This document shows, in pieces, positions 18,296-29,300 of a stretch of DNA of 64,000 bases. Within the stretch, counting starts at the first letter, position 1. Each line of letters begins with the position of its first letter. Both the position numbers and the translations under genes were made by a program. The stretch covers positions 199,538-263,537 of the forward strand of contig JAPLDH010000045.1 of assembly GCA_026391355.1 (NCBI GenBank), given 5' to 3'. Below the pieces are notes generated by a model that saw only the letters and a program-made list of their open reading frames with translations, was not told the DNA's origin and ran no database searches. The stretch comes from Bacteroidota bacterium (GTDB lineage Bacteria > Bacteroidota > Bacteroidia > Bacteroidales > FEN-979).

Positions 18296-19546
18296 ATGGA
18301 TAATGCAGAAAAATCGCAGCCTAAAGGAGATGCAGGCAATCCTGAAGAAATGAACCGCATGTTGAAAATTACACGCCCCCGCTATTGGATCTCCCTTTCT
18401 GCTTTAGCGCTTCTGACCCTTATCTCGATATCCTGGGGGATATTCGGAAGCATCCCTCAGCGAATTGACGGTTTGGGGGAAATAGTCAGCGGGAAGGGAC
18501 TTCACGGAATTATAGCAATCTACCCGGGAGGCGTTGAACAGGTCCATTGTGAATTAGGGGAAAAGGTAAAACAGGGAGACGTTCTGCTCCACCTGCTTCA
18601 ACCACAAATCAAGCATCAGTTGGTTGAAATGAACGCACAACTTGATCTTCTGAAAATGCAGGATTCACTTCTTCTGACCAAGGATACATTAGATTATCCT
18701 GCAAAGATGCGGTATTACAATCTGGAACAGGATCGACTGAATAAAGAACTTGCTCATCTCCAGGATCAGATTACTTTTTTTGAGATTAAGATTCAGCAGC
18801 AAAAGGATCTCTGGGATAAAGGACTTGCTACAAGGGAGGACTTTGTAGATGCAAATAATCAATTGGCCGATGCTCATAATCAAAGGATCCAAACCGAACA
18901 AATGGTCAAGACCAATGAGTTGGATAAGCAATCATGGAACTATGACCGCAAATACAAGATAGAAGATTACCAGGGTCAGATCCAGATCATGAAGAAGAAA
19001 ATTGCCGATCTCCAGGATGATTATGATCGCCAGACCATTGTTTGCAGCCCCGTTGACGGAATCGTCATTGATAAGTCGGTAACCAGTGGCGACTTCGTAA
19101 ATGCGGGAACCCGTATGATGGTAATTGAGGATTTGGAAAATCAAAGTAACCATTTGCTTGATCTCTTTATCCCGTTTAATTCAAATTCCATTATAGAACC
19201 CGGCATGCAGGTCATGATCGAACCTTTTACGGTGAATCATAATCTTTATGGCTGGTTAATGGGGAAGGTGGTCGGGGTAAACCATTTTGTATCCAATACC
19301 AACTCCATGATTGATGAATTAAACAATCCTGATCTTGTAGCGTTAATACAACAACAGGGACCGACATACAGGGTGAAGATCGCTCTAATATCTGATCCCG
19401 GCACAAAAAGCGGATTCCGGTGGTCGAATAAAACGGGGCCTCCATACACCATCAATACAGGGACCCTTTGCAGGGCCTCGGTACTGGTCAAAGAAAGACC
19501 CCCTATCGACTATATCATTCCAATATTTAAATCATTTTTCGAATAA
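18296..19546 (+). CDS. HlyD-type periplasmic adaptor of the exporter
   Basis: This 416-residue membrane fusion protein has one N-terminal membrane helix (about residues 31-53). A split biotinyl-lipoyl-like domain follows (GGVEQVHCELGEKVKQGDVLL and, later, SPVDGIVIDKSVTSGD), flanking a long coiled-coil hairpin (about 115-240), with a C-terminal beta domain. It links the inner-membrane ABC proteins encoded just downstream to the TolC-like channel at 24741. The set HlyD + two ABC proteins matches the NHLM-type bacteriocin export arrangement. It is followed after 30 bp by the first ABC gene. Confidence 0.88.
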   Translation: MDNAEKSQPKGDAGNPEEMNRMLKITRPRYWISLSALALLTLISISWGIFGSIPQRIDGLGEIVSGKGLHGIIAIYPGGVEQVHCELGEKVKQGDVLLHLLQPQIKHQLVEMNAQLDLLKMQDSLLLTKDTLDYPAKMRYYNLEQDRLNKELAHLQDQITFFEIKIQQQKDLWDKGLATREDFVDANNQLADAHNQRIQTEQMVKTNELDKQSWNYDRKYKIEDYQGQIQIMKKKIADLQDDYDRQTIVCSPVDGIVIDKSVTSGDFVNAGTRMMVIEDLENQSNHLLDLFIPFNSNSIIEPGMQVMIEPFTVNHNLYGWLMGKVVGVNHFVSNTNSMIDELNNPDLVALIQQQGPTYRVKIALISDPGTKSGFRWSNKTGPPYTINTGTLCRASVLVKERPPIDYIIPIFKSFFE

Positions 19547-19576
19547 TTCTCATTTCTAAACAATCGAGATCTATTT

Positions 19577-21751
19577 ATGAGAAATGAGCATGTGAAAAAA
19601 AAGGTTCCGGTCATTCTCCAGATCGGGGAAAATGAATCCGGTCCGGTTGCTCTCACAATGGTTTTTTCGTATTATCATTGTTATCCGGTCAAAGATGCCC
19701 TGAACCAGGAATGTGGCATTTCTGATAATTCGAAAATCCCTGCCGACCGTTTGATGAAAGTTGCTGTCGCCCATGGTTTCAGATCGGAATTGCGCGACTG
19801 CAGTGTGGCTGAATTGAAATCGCTTCAAATGCCTGTAATCATTGGAATTTGTGGCGGATATTACAGCGTTTTAACCGGTTATAACAAGCAATTTTACTTG
19901 CTGAATGACACCCATGAGGGGGTAAAAAAACTCAGTGAAAAGGAACTGGAAAAAATATATGAAGGAACGGCACTGATCATCACTCCAGGTCCTGATTTTA
20001 AACTGGATAAACACCAGAATGTTTTTATTGACAGGGTAAGGCAACGATTGAAGCCAAGCCGGTTTGACCTTGTATTTGTTCTGATATGTGGCGGTATCCT
20101 CGTCATTCCTGCAATTATCATGGCAGGTCTGAACAAGCTGTTCTTTGACGATATCATCAACCTGAACCAGCCCAGTTACTTTAAACCCATGCTGGTCGTC
20201 ATTGCCGCGCTTTTCTTTTTTAACGGTTTCCTGACTTACCTGCAGCAAAAGATCCTTGTCAAGATCGAATTACGACTTGCCATTGAAGAATCTTCGAAGC
20301 TTCTGATTCATATACTGAAACTGCCTATCCGTTTCTTTATGTCGCGACAACCCGGCGAGATATTCAAACGCATACAACTCAATGATGACCTTGCATCACT
20401 GCTTTCAACCGAACTTTCGGCAACAGCCGCAAGCATGATAACGGTTTTGTTTTATGCCGTTGTCATGATACAATATAATCTTCTTCTCACAGTAATCGGT
20501 GTTACGGTGATCCTTGTGAACCTTTTTGTTCTTCGCGTCATTTCCGAAAAACGGTCCACCCTTAACCAACTCCTCTTTGAACGGAACCAACGAACATTCA
20601 GTACAGCCGGTGTAGGACTGGAGCAAATAGAAACGATCAAAGCTACGGGGTCCGAAAATGATTTCTACGGCCTCTGGTCAGGAAGCCTTTCCAACGCCGT
20701 AATATTTAACCAGAAATTGAATGTCACTTCCAACCTGCTGGAAACCCTGCCCGATTTTCTTTCAAACCTGAATACCATAATTCTTCTTACCCTTGGAGGC
20801 CTGCTTGTTATTTACGGGGAAATGACGATTGGTGTTTTTATTGCCTTTCAGAGCCTGATGTTAAATTTTACCGGACCGGTCAAGACGGTCGTATCCATGG
20901 GGAGTGACCTTCAGGAAGCAAAGAGCAACCTGAACACCATTCAGGATGCCTTGTCGACCAAAGAAGATATTTATTTTACAAGCAACACAAATGATAACCC
21001 AAAAACTATACTCCCTGCCGATTCCAAATTGCACGGATTCCTGGATTTCAGGAATGTCACCTTCGGATATGACCGTTTTAGCAATCCTCTGATTGAAAAT
21101 TTTTCACTGCATGTGGAACCCGGGAAACGAATAGCACTGGTCGGAGGTTCGGGTTCCGGAAAGTCAACCCTGGCAAAGCTGGTTGCAGGTTTGTATCATC
21201 CCTGGGCAGGCGAGATCCTTTTTGATGGTAAGGAGCGTGCTTTTTATTCCGAGGACATCATCAGAAACTCAATTTCCCTGGTTGACCAGGAAATATTCCT
21301 TTTCAAAGGTACTGTCAGCGATAATTTAACGATGTGGAATACGACCATAGGGACTCCTGACATCATCCAGGCAACCAAAGATTCCTGCATTCATGATATT
21401 ATCTCATCCAGGCCGGGCGGTTACAACGGTATTCTCATCAATGCCGGAAGCAACCTAAGCGGAGGTCAGAGACAACGTGTTGAAATTGCCCGTGCACTGG
21501 TGGTAAATCCAACCATTCTTGTCATGGATGAAGCAACCAGCGCATTGGATGCCAATACCGAAAAGATCATCGACAACAACATTCGCCGCAGAGGATGCAC
21601 TACGTTGATCATTGCTCACCGGCTCAGCACGATCCGTGATTGCGACGAAATCATCGTCCTTGACAAAGGAAAAGTCGTTCAACGCGGAACCCATGACGAG
21701 ATGATCAAAGATCAGATGGGAATTTATTTTAAACTGGTAAATCTCAACTGA
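19577..21751 (+). CDS. ABC exporter with inactive C39-like domain (NHLM ABC1 type)
   Basis: This is a 724-residue exporter half. Residues about 1-135 form a C39 peptidase-like domain, followed by a six-helix membrane domain (about 160-450) and an ATPase domain with GGSGSGKST, LSGGQRQR and ILVMDEATSALD. In active C39 domains the catalytic Cys lies in a QxxxxECG-type motif; here the matching stretch is ILQIGENESGPVAL, with Ser in the Cys place. The region that should hold the catalytic His reads GGYYSVLTGYN, with no His. The Asp-containing LLNDT strand is kept. The domain should therefore bind rather than cut, like the C39-like domain of HlyB. The next gene starts one base after this stop codon. 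Confidence 0.88.
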   Translation: MRNEHVKKKVPVILQIGENESGPVALTMVFSYYHCYPVKDALNQECGISDNSKIPADRLMKVAVAHGFRSELRDCSVAELKSLQMPVIIGICGGYYSVLTGYNKQFYLLNDTHEGVKKLSEKELEKIYEGTALIITPGPDFKLDKHQNVFIDRVRQRLKPSRFDLVFVLICGGILVIPAIIMAGLNKLFFDDIINLNQPSYFKPMLVVIAALFFFNGFLTYLQQKILVKIELRLAIEESSKLLIHILKLPIRFFMSRQPGEIFKRIQLNDDLASLLSTELSATAASMITVLFYAVVMIQYNLLLTVIGVTVILVNLFVLRVISEKRSTLNQLLFERNQRTFSTAGVGLEQIETIKATGSENDFYGLWSGSLSNAVIFNQKLNVTSNLLETLPDFLSNLNTIILLTLGGLLVIYGEMTIGVFIAFQSLMLNFTGPVKTVVSMGSDLQEAKSNLNTIQDALSTKEDIYFTSNTNDNPKTILPADSKLHGFLDFRNVTFGYDRFSNPLIENFSLHVEPGKRIALVGGSGSGKSTLAKLVAGLYHPWAGEILFDGKERAFYSEDIIRNSISLVDQEIFLFKGTVSDNLTMWNTTIGTPDIIQATKDSCIHDIISSRPGGYNGILINAGSNLSGGQRQRVEIARALVVNPTILVMDEATSALDANTEKIIDNNIRRRGCTTLIIAHRLSTIRDCDEIIVLDKGKVVQRGTHDEMIKDQMGIYFKLVNLN

Positions 21752-21752
21752 C

Positions 21753-24680
21753 ATGGAACGACAGTCGATTTCTTCATTCTACGCAAGCACAGAGCAACTG
21801 CTCAGCAATAAAGTGCTTTCCCTCGATAGTGACACAGACCAATCGTTTTACCTTGAGACCGGTGATGCCGACGTTTTCTATATAGAAAAACTTCCCACAG
21901 GCTCTGGCCGGCGGTTGTTTCTTTTTCGTGTCAATGCCCCGTTTCTTGTACCCGGTTTCCCGGTGAATGATTCCTTTTCTTTGGTCATCAATGCATTGAC
22001 AAACTGCACAATCGGTGTACTTGATTCAGATTCACTGAGCAGACTTATGGCTTCAATCCCCGATTATGCCATATATCTGTTTGAAAAATGGTTCATCACG
22101 CTTTCAACCGGATTCAATTATTTCGGTACCATGCCGCTGCTGAACGGACTTTCGGCGATGCCCGTATTTTCGGCAGATCCTCTGAAAAGTTACAGTGCAT
22201 CAAATTCCGAGGAGGTTTTATGGATTGAATCTGCCGGCCTGAAACCCCTGTACTATGATTTTGCCGATCCCATTGCCTGTGACCTGCAGCTTCTTCCCCT
22301 GACATCTCACCTCTGGATGAGTTTTGGAGCCACCGCTCAGAAACCTGTACTGACAACAAGCGAGGCTATCAAAAACGATACGTTCCTGCCTTCATTTTTT
22401 GGATTTAATAAGCTGATTGTAACCATTCTGCATAAACTTTATAAAAGAGAACAGGATGTTGAACTAGCTCATGTAAAAGCCACCTATGCATTCAGGAACA
22501 ACGCGGTTTTTAACGCATTGGCCCGGTTTAGATCCATTATTACCGGGAAAGGGAGTGAGGTTATTTTCGGTGATGAGGGGCACCAGGAAGGAGTCAATGA
22601 TCCTGATGCTCATCCTGACATGTTGCTTTACCAAACCTGCCAACTGATAGGAAAAGAAGAAAAGATCGAATTCGTTGATCCGGGAAACCGTATCAGCGGG
22701 AAACATGACTACCTGTGGAATATCCTCAGGGCGTCCACCATCCGTTCAAGGATGGTTACTCTTGAACAGCACTGGTGGACGAATAACGCCGGTTCCATGC
22801 TGGGTTTTCTCAAAGCCGATCAAACTCCCGTTGGGCTGATTGCCAAAGGAAACACGGGATACTGGATGATCGATCTGAAAAACCGTAAAAAAGAAAGGGT
22901 TCACGAATCCATAAACAACCTTCTGGATTCAAAGGCCTATAGTTTTTTTACCCCTTTTCCAAAAGGAAAACTTCAGGGCAGGGAACTTATCCGCTTCGCT
23001 CTGCAGTTCACTTACCGTGATATCATCAATTTCATGGTCGTCGGCATCATTGGAGCATTGCTTGCGCTGATCATTCCGGTTGTAGGAGGTTACGTGTTCA
23101 ATAATGTTATCCCTGGCGGTGATACAGGCGAACTATGGCAGATTGGAGCTATAATGATTATTTGCGTGATAACAATAGGCCTGTTGAACTTTGCCAAATC
23201 CATAGCTGTTCTCCGGATGGCAGGAAAAGCAGGATATAAACTCCAGTCAGCATTATGGGACAGGATACTCTCACTGAAAGTCGATTTCTTCAGGAACTAC
23301 AGTCCGGGAAATCTTGCTGAACGCAGCATGGGGATAGAACGTATCCGGGATACCCTGTCGACAAATGTCCTGGGCGCTTTAATATCAAGCATTTTCTCTG
23401 TCTTTTATCTTGCTCTTTTGTTTTTCTATGATCTCAAGCTGGCACTCCTTGCGCTCATTCTGGGTCTCGTTGTGGCAGGATTTACCCTCACCATAAGCCT
23501 GCTGGCCTATAAGCATGTTGTGTTCATGCGCCGCATGGATGCCATGATCTCCGGATTCCTGTTGATGGCCATCCGGGGAATTAACAAGATAAGGGTTACA
23601 GGCAGCAAAGAAAAGGTGTTCTCCATCTGGGCAGAACGCTATTCACAACAAAAAGACCATTACCGGCAGAAGCGGATACTGCTCATGGTCGCAAGTATTT
23701 TTACCGTTACTTTTCCTGTACTTGCTTCTATGCTGATCTTTATCAGGGTTTACACTATTTTCAGATCGGGTATGCCGGGCTTCGGTATCGGAGATTTTGT
23801 TGCGTTCAACAGCGCTTATCTCAGCTTTCAGGGAGCAATGATCCAAACCTTCATGGTTACTGTACCGTTACTGAATATCAAGCCTACGTACCAGTTGTTT
23901 CAGCCCATACTGGAGGCAGAAACTGAAGATATGAACGAGAAACTCGATCCGGGAGAGCTTACCGGCAGTCTCGAAATCACACATCTGAGTTTCAGATACC
24001 CCGACTCACCTGATTGGAGCCTGAAAGACCTTAGCATGAATATTCATCCCGGTCAGTTTGTGGCAATAACCGGTAGCTCAGGCTCGGGAAAATCGACCCT
24101 GGTGAGGTTGCTGCTCGGATTTGAAAAATATGATGTCGGCAGTATCCTTTTCGATAATAAGGAACTAAAAGATTTGGATATCCGTGGCATAAGAGATCAG
24201 CTTGGTGTTGTTTTACAGAACTCCCGGATCATGGAGGGCACAGTTCTTTACAATATCAGGGGGTCATCACTCTACTCAGAAGAGGATGCCTGGAAAGCTG
24301 CTGAGATGGCCGGATGCGCTGATGAAATCATGAACCTTCCCAATAAAATGCACACTCTCCTGCCACCGGGTGGGGATATCTTATCGGGAGGTCAACAGCA
24401 GCGTATCATTATTGCTCGGGCATTGATCCGTAACCCCAAAATCTTCATATTTGATGAGGCGACCAGCGCTCTTGACAATGAAACTCAGGGAATCGTCAGT
24501 GCAAGTATTGAGAAACTCAATGCTACCCGGATTGTCATAGCACACCGCCTGAGTACGATCATAAATGCCGACCATATATTTGTTCTTGACAAGGGTCAAC
24601 TCATTGAAGAAGGCAGCTATAAGGAACTGATTGAGAAGAATGGATTCTTTGCTGAACTGACCCGGAGGCAGTTAGCCTGA
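21753..24680 (+). CDS. Second ABC exporter half with large N-terminal domain (NHLM ABC2 type)
   Basis: This is a 975-residue protein. About 400 N-terminal residues, with an early cupin/cNMP-like beta stretch, precede a membrane domain (about 420-700) and an ATPase domain with GSSGSGKST, LSGGQQQR and IFIFDEATSALD. A long soluble N-terminal region without peptidase motifs is typical of the second ABC protein of NHLM-type export systems; the two ABC halves probably form a heterodimer. Both Walker A and signature motifs are intact, so both sites could hydrolyse ATP. It is tightly packed behind the first ABC gene. The substrate could be the NRPS-PKS product or the small basic protein. Confidence 0.85.
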   Translation: MERQSISSFYASTEQLLSNKVLSLDSDTDQSFYLETGDADVFYIEKLPTGSGRRLFLFRVNAPFLVPGFPVNDSFSLVINALTNCTIGVLDSDSLSRLMASIPDYAIYLFEKWFITLSTGFNYFGTMPLLNGLSAMPVFSADPLKSYSASNSEEVLWIESAGLKPLYYDFADPIACDLQLLPLTSHLWMSFGATAQKPVLTTSEAIKNDTFLPSFFGFNKLIVTILHKLYKREQDVELAHVKATYAFRNNAVFNALARFRSIITGKGSEVIFGDEGHQEGVNDPDAHPDMLLYQTCQLIGKEEKIEFVDPGNRISGKHDYLWNILRASTIRSRMVTLEQHWWTNNAGSMLGFLKADQTPVGLIAKGNTGYWMIDLKNRKKERVHESINNLLDSKAYSFFTPFPKGKLQGRELIRFALQFTYRDIINFMVVGIIGALLALIIPVVGGYVFNNVIPGGDTGELWQIGAIMIICVITIGLLNFAKSIAVLRMAGKAGYKLQSALWDRILSLKVDFFRNYSPGNLAERSMGIERIRDTLSTNVLGALISSIFSVFYLALLFFYDLKLALLALILGLVVAGFTLTISLLAYKHVVFMRRMDAMISGFLLMAIRGINKIRVTGSKEKVFSIWAERYSQQKDHYRQKRILLMVASIFTVTFPVLASMLIFIRVYTIFRSGMPGFGIGDFVAFNSAYLSFQGAMIQTFMVTVPLLNIKPTYQLFQPILEAETEDMNEKLDPGELTGSLEITHLSFRYPDSPDWSLKDLSMNIHPGQFVAITGSSGSGKSTLVRLLLGFEKYDVGSILFDNKELKDLDIRGIRDQLGVVLQNSRIMEGTVLYNIRGSSLYSEEDAWKAAEMAGCADEIMNLPNKMHTLLPPGGDILSGGQQQRIIIARALIRNPKIFIFDEATSALDNETQGIVSASIEKLNATRIVIAHRLSTIINADHIFVLDKGQLIEEGSYKELIEKNGFFAELTRRQLA

Positions 24681-24740
24681 AACACGTTAACGGGACCAAT
24701 CTATCATTGGATATCGGTAAAAAACAAGGTGAAAATAGAA

Positions 24741-26270
24741 ATGAAAAAGAAAATTCTGATCATCCTGCTTCTTTCAGCAACGGCATTCCCTGCGCGTAGC
24801 CAGCAGATTTTTCATTATGATTCCCTGTCAACTTTCAGGGTACTTCAGACCGGCCTTGAAGCAAATTTTAACATCAGGTTAAAAAAACACCTTGCTGATG
24901 AAAGCCAGGGTCAGCTGACCAGCGTCAAAGGCGCTTTTAATCCCCAACTTTCCTTGAACACAAGCGGCTTATATGGCACTGATCCTACCATTACCACAAG
25001 GAATTCATATTCACTTGAAGGACAGTTAATGCTTCCTACCCGTCTTGGACTAAAGTTTTATACGGGATTCAGACTCTCTAACGAAACTGAAATAATTACA
25101 GGCGTTCCGAATTTGTACCCGGAGCAAAATATACTTATCAACCAATCCGGGATGTGGGCCGGTTTTTCAATGCCCCTTTTGCGCGATCTTGGCCGGAATA
25201 ATTCGGGTAATGTCCTGTTCCTTTCGACACTGATGATGAACAAAGCCCAGAATGTTTCGTTAACGGATGAGATTTGCCAGTTCATTAAAAATACTCTCAT
25301 ATACTATTACAATTCATACAAGAGCGTTAAAGTATTCAAGATCCTGAAGGATGCTGACAAAGATGCACACGATTATTTTTCCGATATTGAATCAAGGATT
25401 GCTGATGAACAATTGCCAAAAGTGGAAGTTTATCGTGCAAAAGCCTATCAGGTCAACATTGCCCTGCAGTTATCTGTAGCAAAAAACGAGATTACCAACT
25501 CATTCTATGATCTGATTACTACCTTGGGTATGAAAGAAATAATGATTCCAAAAACCCTTCCGGTCTTTCTTGATTCACTTCCTGATCCGGCATCCTTTCC
25601 CTGGAACCAATATTCCTCGTATATTTTCAAAAACGTTGATTCATTGGTGGTCAGTACCTTATATTATAAAAGCCAGGAACTGATCACTGCATCGAGCCAG
25701 ATTGCAATGAATGGCGCCAGGTATAATAAGTTAAATGAACTCAACCTTGATTTCCGCTATGAGTATTTTGGTTCCACTTCAGACATGCCTATTTCAGATT
25801 TCAGAAATACCTTCTCAAGCGGTTCGCCGGGCACTGCATTGAATCTTACCCTGTCGTACAAAATACCTTTTAAGAATGAAGAACGTAAAGGAGATTACCT
25901 CGCTAAACTATCCTCTTACGAATTCAACAAAACCCAGCTCGAAAAAATTAAATTTGAATCGAAGTTACAGGTTATTAAACTATTAAGTGATCTTGGTAAC
26001 CTTATAACCTATTTTAAAAACGAGGCTGAACTTGCAGACCTTGAAAAAAAAACATTCCAGAGTGAAGTCCAGAAATTTAACCTTGGAGCATCCACACAGA
26101 TCGATATGATCAATACATATATGGATTATAATACAGCCCTTATGAATATGGAAACCGGCCGTCTGGCCATTATGACCAGGCTAATAACACTGAAATACCT
26201 GATTGGCGACTTTCCGACTACTACTGATCAACTCATAAACTATCAACCCTGGAAATTCACTGTTAAATAA
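24741..26270 (+). CDS. TolC-family outer membrane channel
   Basis: Starting at the ATG at 24741, just before a clear signal peptide (KKKILIILLLSATAFPARSQ), the protein has 509 residues. It has the alternating long helices and beta strands of TolC-type efflux channels. The GTG at 24729 would only add four polar residues ahead of the signal peptide. It completes a three-part export machine with the HlyD adaptor and the two ABC halves encoded directly upstream, and the NRPS gene follows after 55 bp. Sequence identity to any named channel cannot be judged here, but length and pattern suit the family. Confidence 0.82.
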   Translation: MKKKILIILLLSATAFPARSQQIFHYDSLSTFRVLQTGLEANFNIRLKKHLADESQGQLTSVKGAFNPQLSLNTSGLYGTDPTITTRNSYSLEGQLMLPTRLGLKFYTGFRLSNETEIITGVPNLYPEQNILINQSGMWAGFSMPLLRDLGRNNSGNVLFLSTLMMNKAQNVSLTDEICQFIKNTLIYYYNSYKSVKVFKILKDADKDAHDYFSDIESRIADEQLPKVEVYRAKAYQVNIALQLSVAKNEITNSFYDLITTLGMKEIMIPKTLPVFLDSLPDPASFPWNQYSSYIFKNVDSLVVSTLYYKSQELITASSQIAMNGARYNKLNELNLDFRYEYFGSTSDMPISDFRNTFSSGSPGTALNLTLSYKIPFKNEERKGDYLAKLSSYEFNKTQLEKIKFESKLQVIKLLSDLGNLITYFKNEAELADLEKKTFQSEVQKFNLGASTQIDMINTYMDYNTALMNMETGRLAIMTRLITLKYLIGDFPTTTDQLINYQPWKFTVK

Positions 26271-26325
26271 GGTATTCTATTTTGCATCCTTAACTCAACC
26301 AGGATGTTACAACGGTTAATCAATA

Positions 26326-29300
26326 ATGAAAAGATTTATTCCTGTACATGAGGAGATATTACATAGTTCGGCAACTTCGCCGGATGCAACAGCCATTATC
26401 TGCCAGGATGAACGGGTCAGCTTCAGCGAACTGGATCAGTTTTCCTCCAACCTGGCATGGCAGTTACAGGAATCCGGAATAGGCCACGGCTCCCTGGTTG
26501 GGATATATTTGCATCCCTCCGTTAATCTCGCTATTTCAATATTTGCAGTGCTGAAATCAGGAGCTGCCTATATCCCTCTTTCCCCTCATTTTCCTGAAGA
26601 AAGGATCCGGTATATTCTTCGTGATGCAGGTTCAGGGCTTATCATCTCAGATAATTCTCTTCCCCACCCCCCGGTCTCCGGGAAAACCCGCTTACTTATC
26701 CCGGATTGGACAATGGTGAAGAATCATGCCGAAAATATGATTCCACGAACCATCCGGATTAACGCTTCAGATCTTGCTTATATATTGTACACTTCCGGTT
26801 CTACCGGTAACCCCAAAGGGGTCATGATTGAACACCGGAACCTGAACTATTACATCCACTGGTTCTGTCAATGGGTTATGCCAGGAACAGGAGTTGGTTT
26901 GCCATTGACCTCTTCATTCATTTTTGCGGCAGCCGTAACGCAGTTTTATTCAACCCTGTTATCCGGGAAAACCCTTCACATCCTGGATCCTCTACTGATT
27001 CGACAGCCCGACAAACTAATTGGATGGTATGCCACGCATCCGGAAATGGGTTTATACTGCGTACCAACGCTTTGGTCTGAAATTTTGCATTATTTGGAAA
27101 CCACGGCTGGTATATGCATTAATAAGATGGCGCCGTTTTGTGTTTATCTTTCCGGAGAAGCAGTGACGGATGACCTTCTGGAAAGAAGCTTTCGTTTATT
27201 GCCTGACATACAACTGTGGAACCTTTACGGTCCCACGGAAGCAACCGCCAACCTTACTGCCTGTCGCATATATCCCGGCGAAGCTGCCCATATCGGAAAA
27301 CCTCTTCAGGGAACAAGGACTTTTATCGTCGGCGAAGATATGAATCCGGTTGAACCCGGCACCATCGGCGAACTTATTGCCAGTGGAGAGGGTATTGCAA
27401 GGGGATATTTAAACCTTCCCGAACTCACCGCAACAACATTCTTTTCATCAACGTTTAATGGAGAGGAACCGATCCGGTTATATCGCTCCGGTGATCTGGT
27501 AAAGGAAGATGAATCGGGAAGACTGATCTATATCGGCCGTAAAGACCAACAGGTTAAAATACGCGGGTTTCGCATCGAACTTCCTGAAATCGAACACACC
27601 CTCCTTTCTATCCCTGATGTCAAACAAGCCATTGTCAAAGTGGTTGCGGAAAGGCAAAACGAAAAAAGACTGGTTGCCTATATTGTTTACAAGCAGGACA
27701 AACTTATCCCGGTGAACGAATTGCGTAAAATCCTTTTGCGTATTTTGCCTGATTTCATGGTTCCTGAGGTTTTTGTCTTCCTGGAACATCTGCCACAACT
27801 CCCGAATGGTAAAATTGACCACAAATCACTACCACTACCCGGTATTCAAAGGCCCGATCTTGGCTACCCGGTGAAACCCCCATCAACACCTGATGAAAAA
27901 ATAATGGTTCGCATATGGGAAGAGGTACTGGGACTGGAAGGCATCGGAATGGAGGATAACTTTTTTGATCTCGGGGGCAATTCCTTAAAAGCGAATGCAA
28001 TCGTTATTGAATTAAAGACAAGAGCAGGGGTTTCCATCCAGATTAAAAGTATTTTTGACCTGCTCACTCCCGGAAACCTGGTCAGACATCCTTCATTTTC
28101 ATCTGCAAACAGACAAGGTGAGATCTTACCTGAAACCGGGTCTGCAATAAAAGATTCGGTTTTGCATGAAAACTCTCCCGGTGAAAGTGAATTAACCGAT
28201 ATTTTCCCTTCCGGATTATCTGAAAATCAGAAAGCTTTGTGGTTTATGCAACAGATTGAACCCGGACTTTCTGCCTATAATATTTTTTACAGCATTACGC
28301 TCACAGGTTCCCTGGATGTGACCGCTCTTGAGAAGGCCCTCATGCGCATTCTTGATAAGCATAAAACGTTGAAGACAAAGTTTCAGATAAAGAAAAAGCA
28401 TACGCAGGAAGATGAACTGGTTTTGGATGATAAGGTATTGGAAATATTCAAATCCCAACACGGCAATCTACCAGTTTCTGCATCGGAAGCCATTGAACAT
28501 GCCCGGATCGAAGCATCACTTCCCTTCAACCTTGAGCAGGGACTTCCTTGCCGGTTCATTCTTTACGAACTCGATAACCGACAACATTTGCTTGCATTTA
28601 TTGTTCATCATATTGTTTTTGACGGATTTTCACTTGATGTCTTTCTAAGTGAACTTTCATCCTTCTATGATCAGGAAAAAACCGGTCTTACGGGGGGACG
28701 GGCAGAACCCTCGGCATCCTATGATCAGTTTTGCAAGGAAGAGATTCAATACCTGAGCGGAAAGCTATATACAGAGGACAAGCAATACTGGCAAAAACAG
28801 CTTTCGCAAGCGCCTGCTTTTTTTGAAATTCCGACTGATTATTCGCGTCCCGAGACCCCTTCGCAGGAGGGAGGTCAGGTTCGAAGAATAATAAATCCCT
28901 TGCTTAAGTCGAAACTGAAAAGCCTGAGTGATCATCTTGGATCCAGTATGTTTATGACTTGCATAGCTGCTTTTTCGGCACTCTTATACCGGCATACAGG
29001 CCGTACTGATTTTCTCATGGGCGTTCCTGTGGCGAACCGGGTAAATAAACCTTTCACAACGCTAATAGGGTATTTCGTCAACACAATGCTGTTCAGGGTA
29101 AAGATCGATCCTGATTTATCTTTCATGGATTGGCTGGGATCGGTAAGGGATCTTACCCTGGAAAACCTTTCCCATTCCCGGTTCCCTTTCAACCGTTTGA
29201 GCGAAGTAATCAAAACTGAGCGGATCCCGGGCATCAATCCGTTTTTTCAGGTGATGTTTGCATATCATGAAACAACCTGGGAGTTTTCAACCAATGCCGG

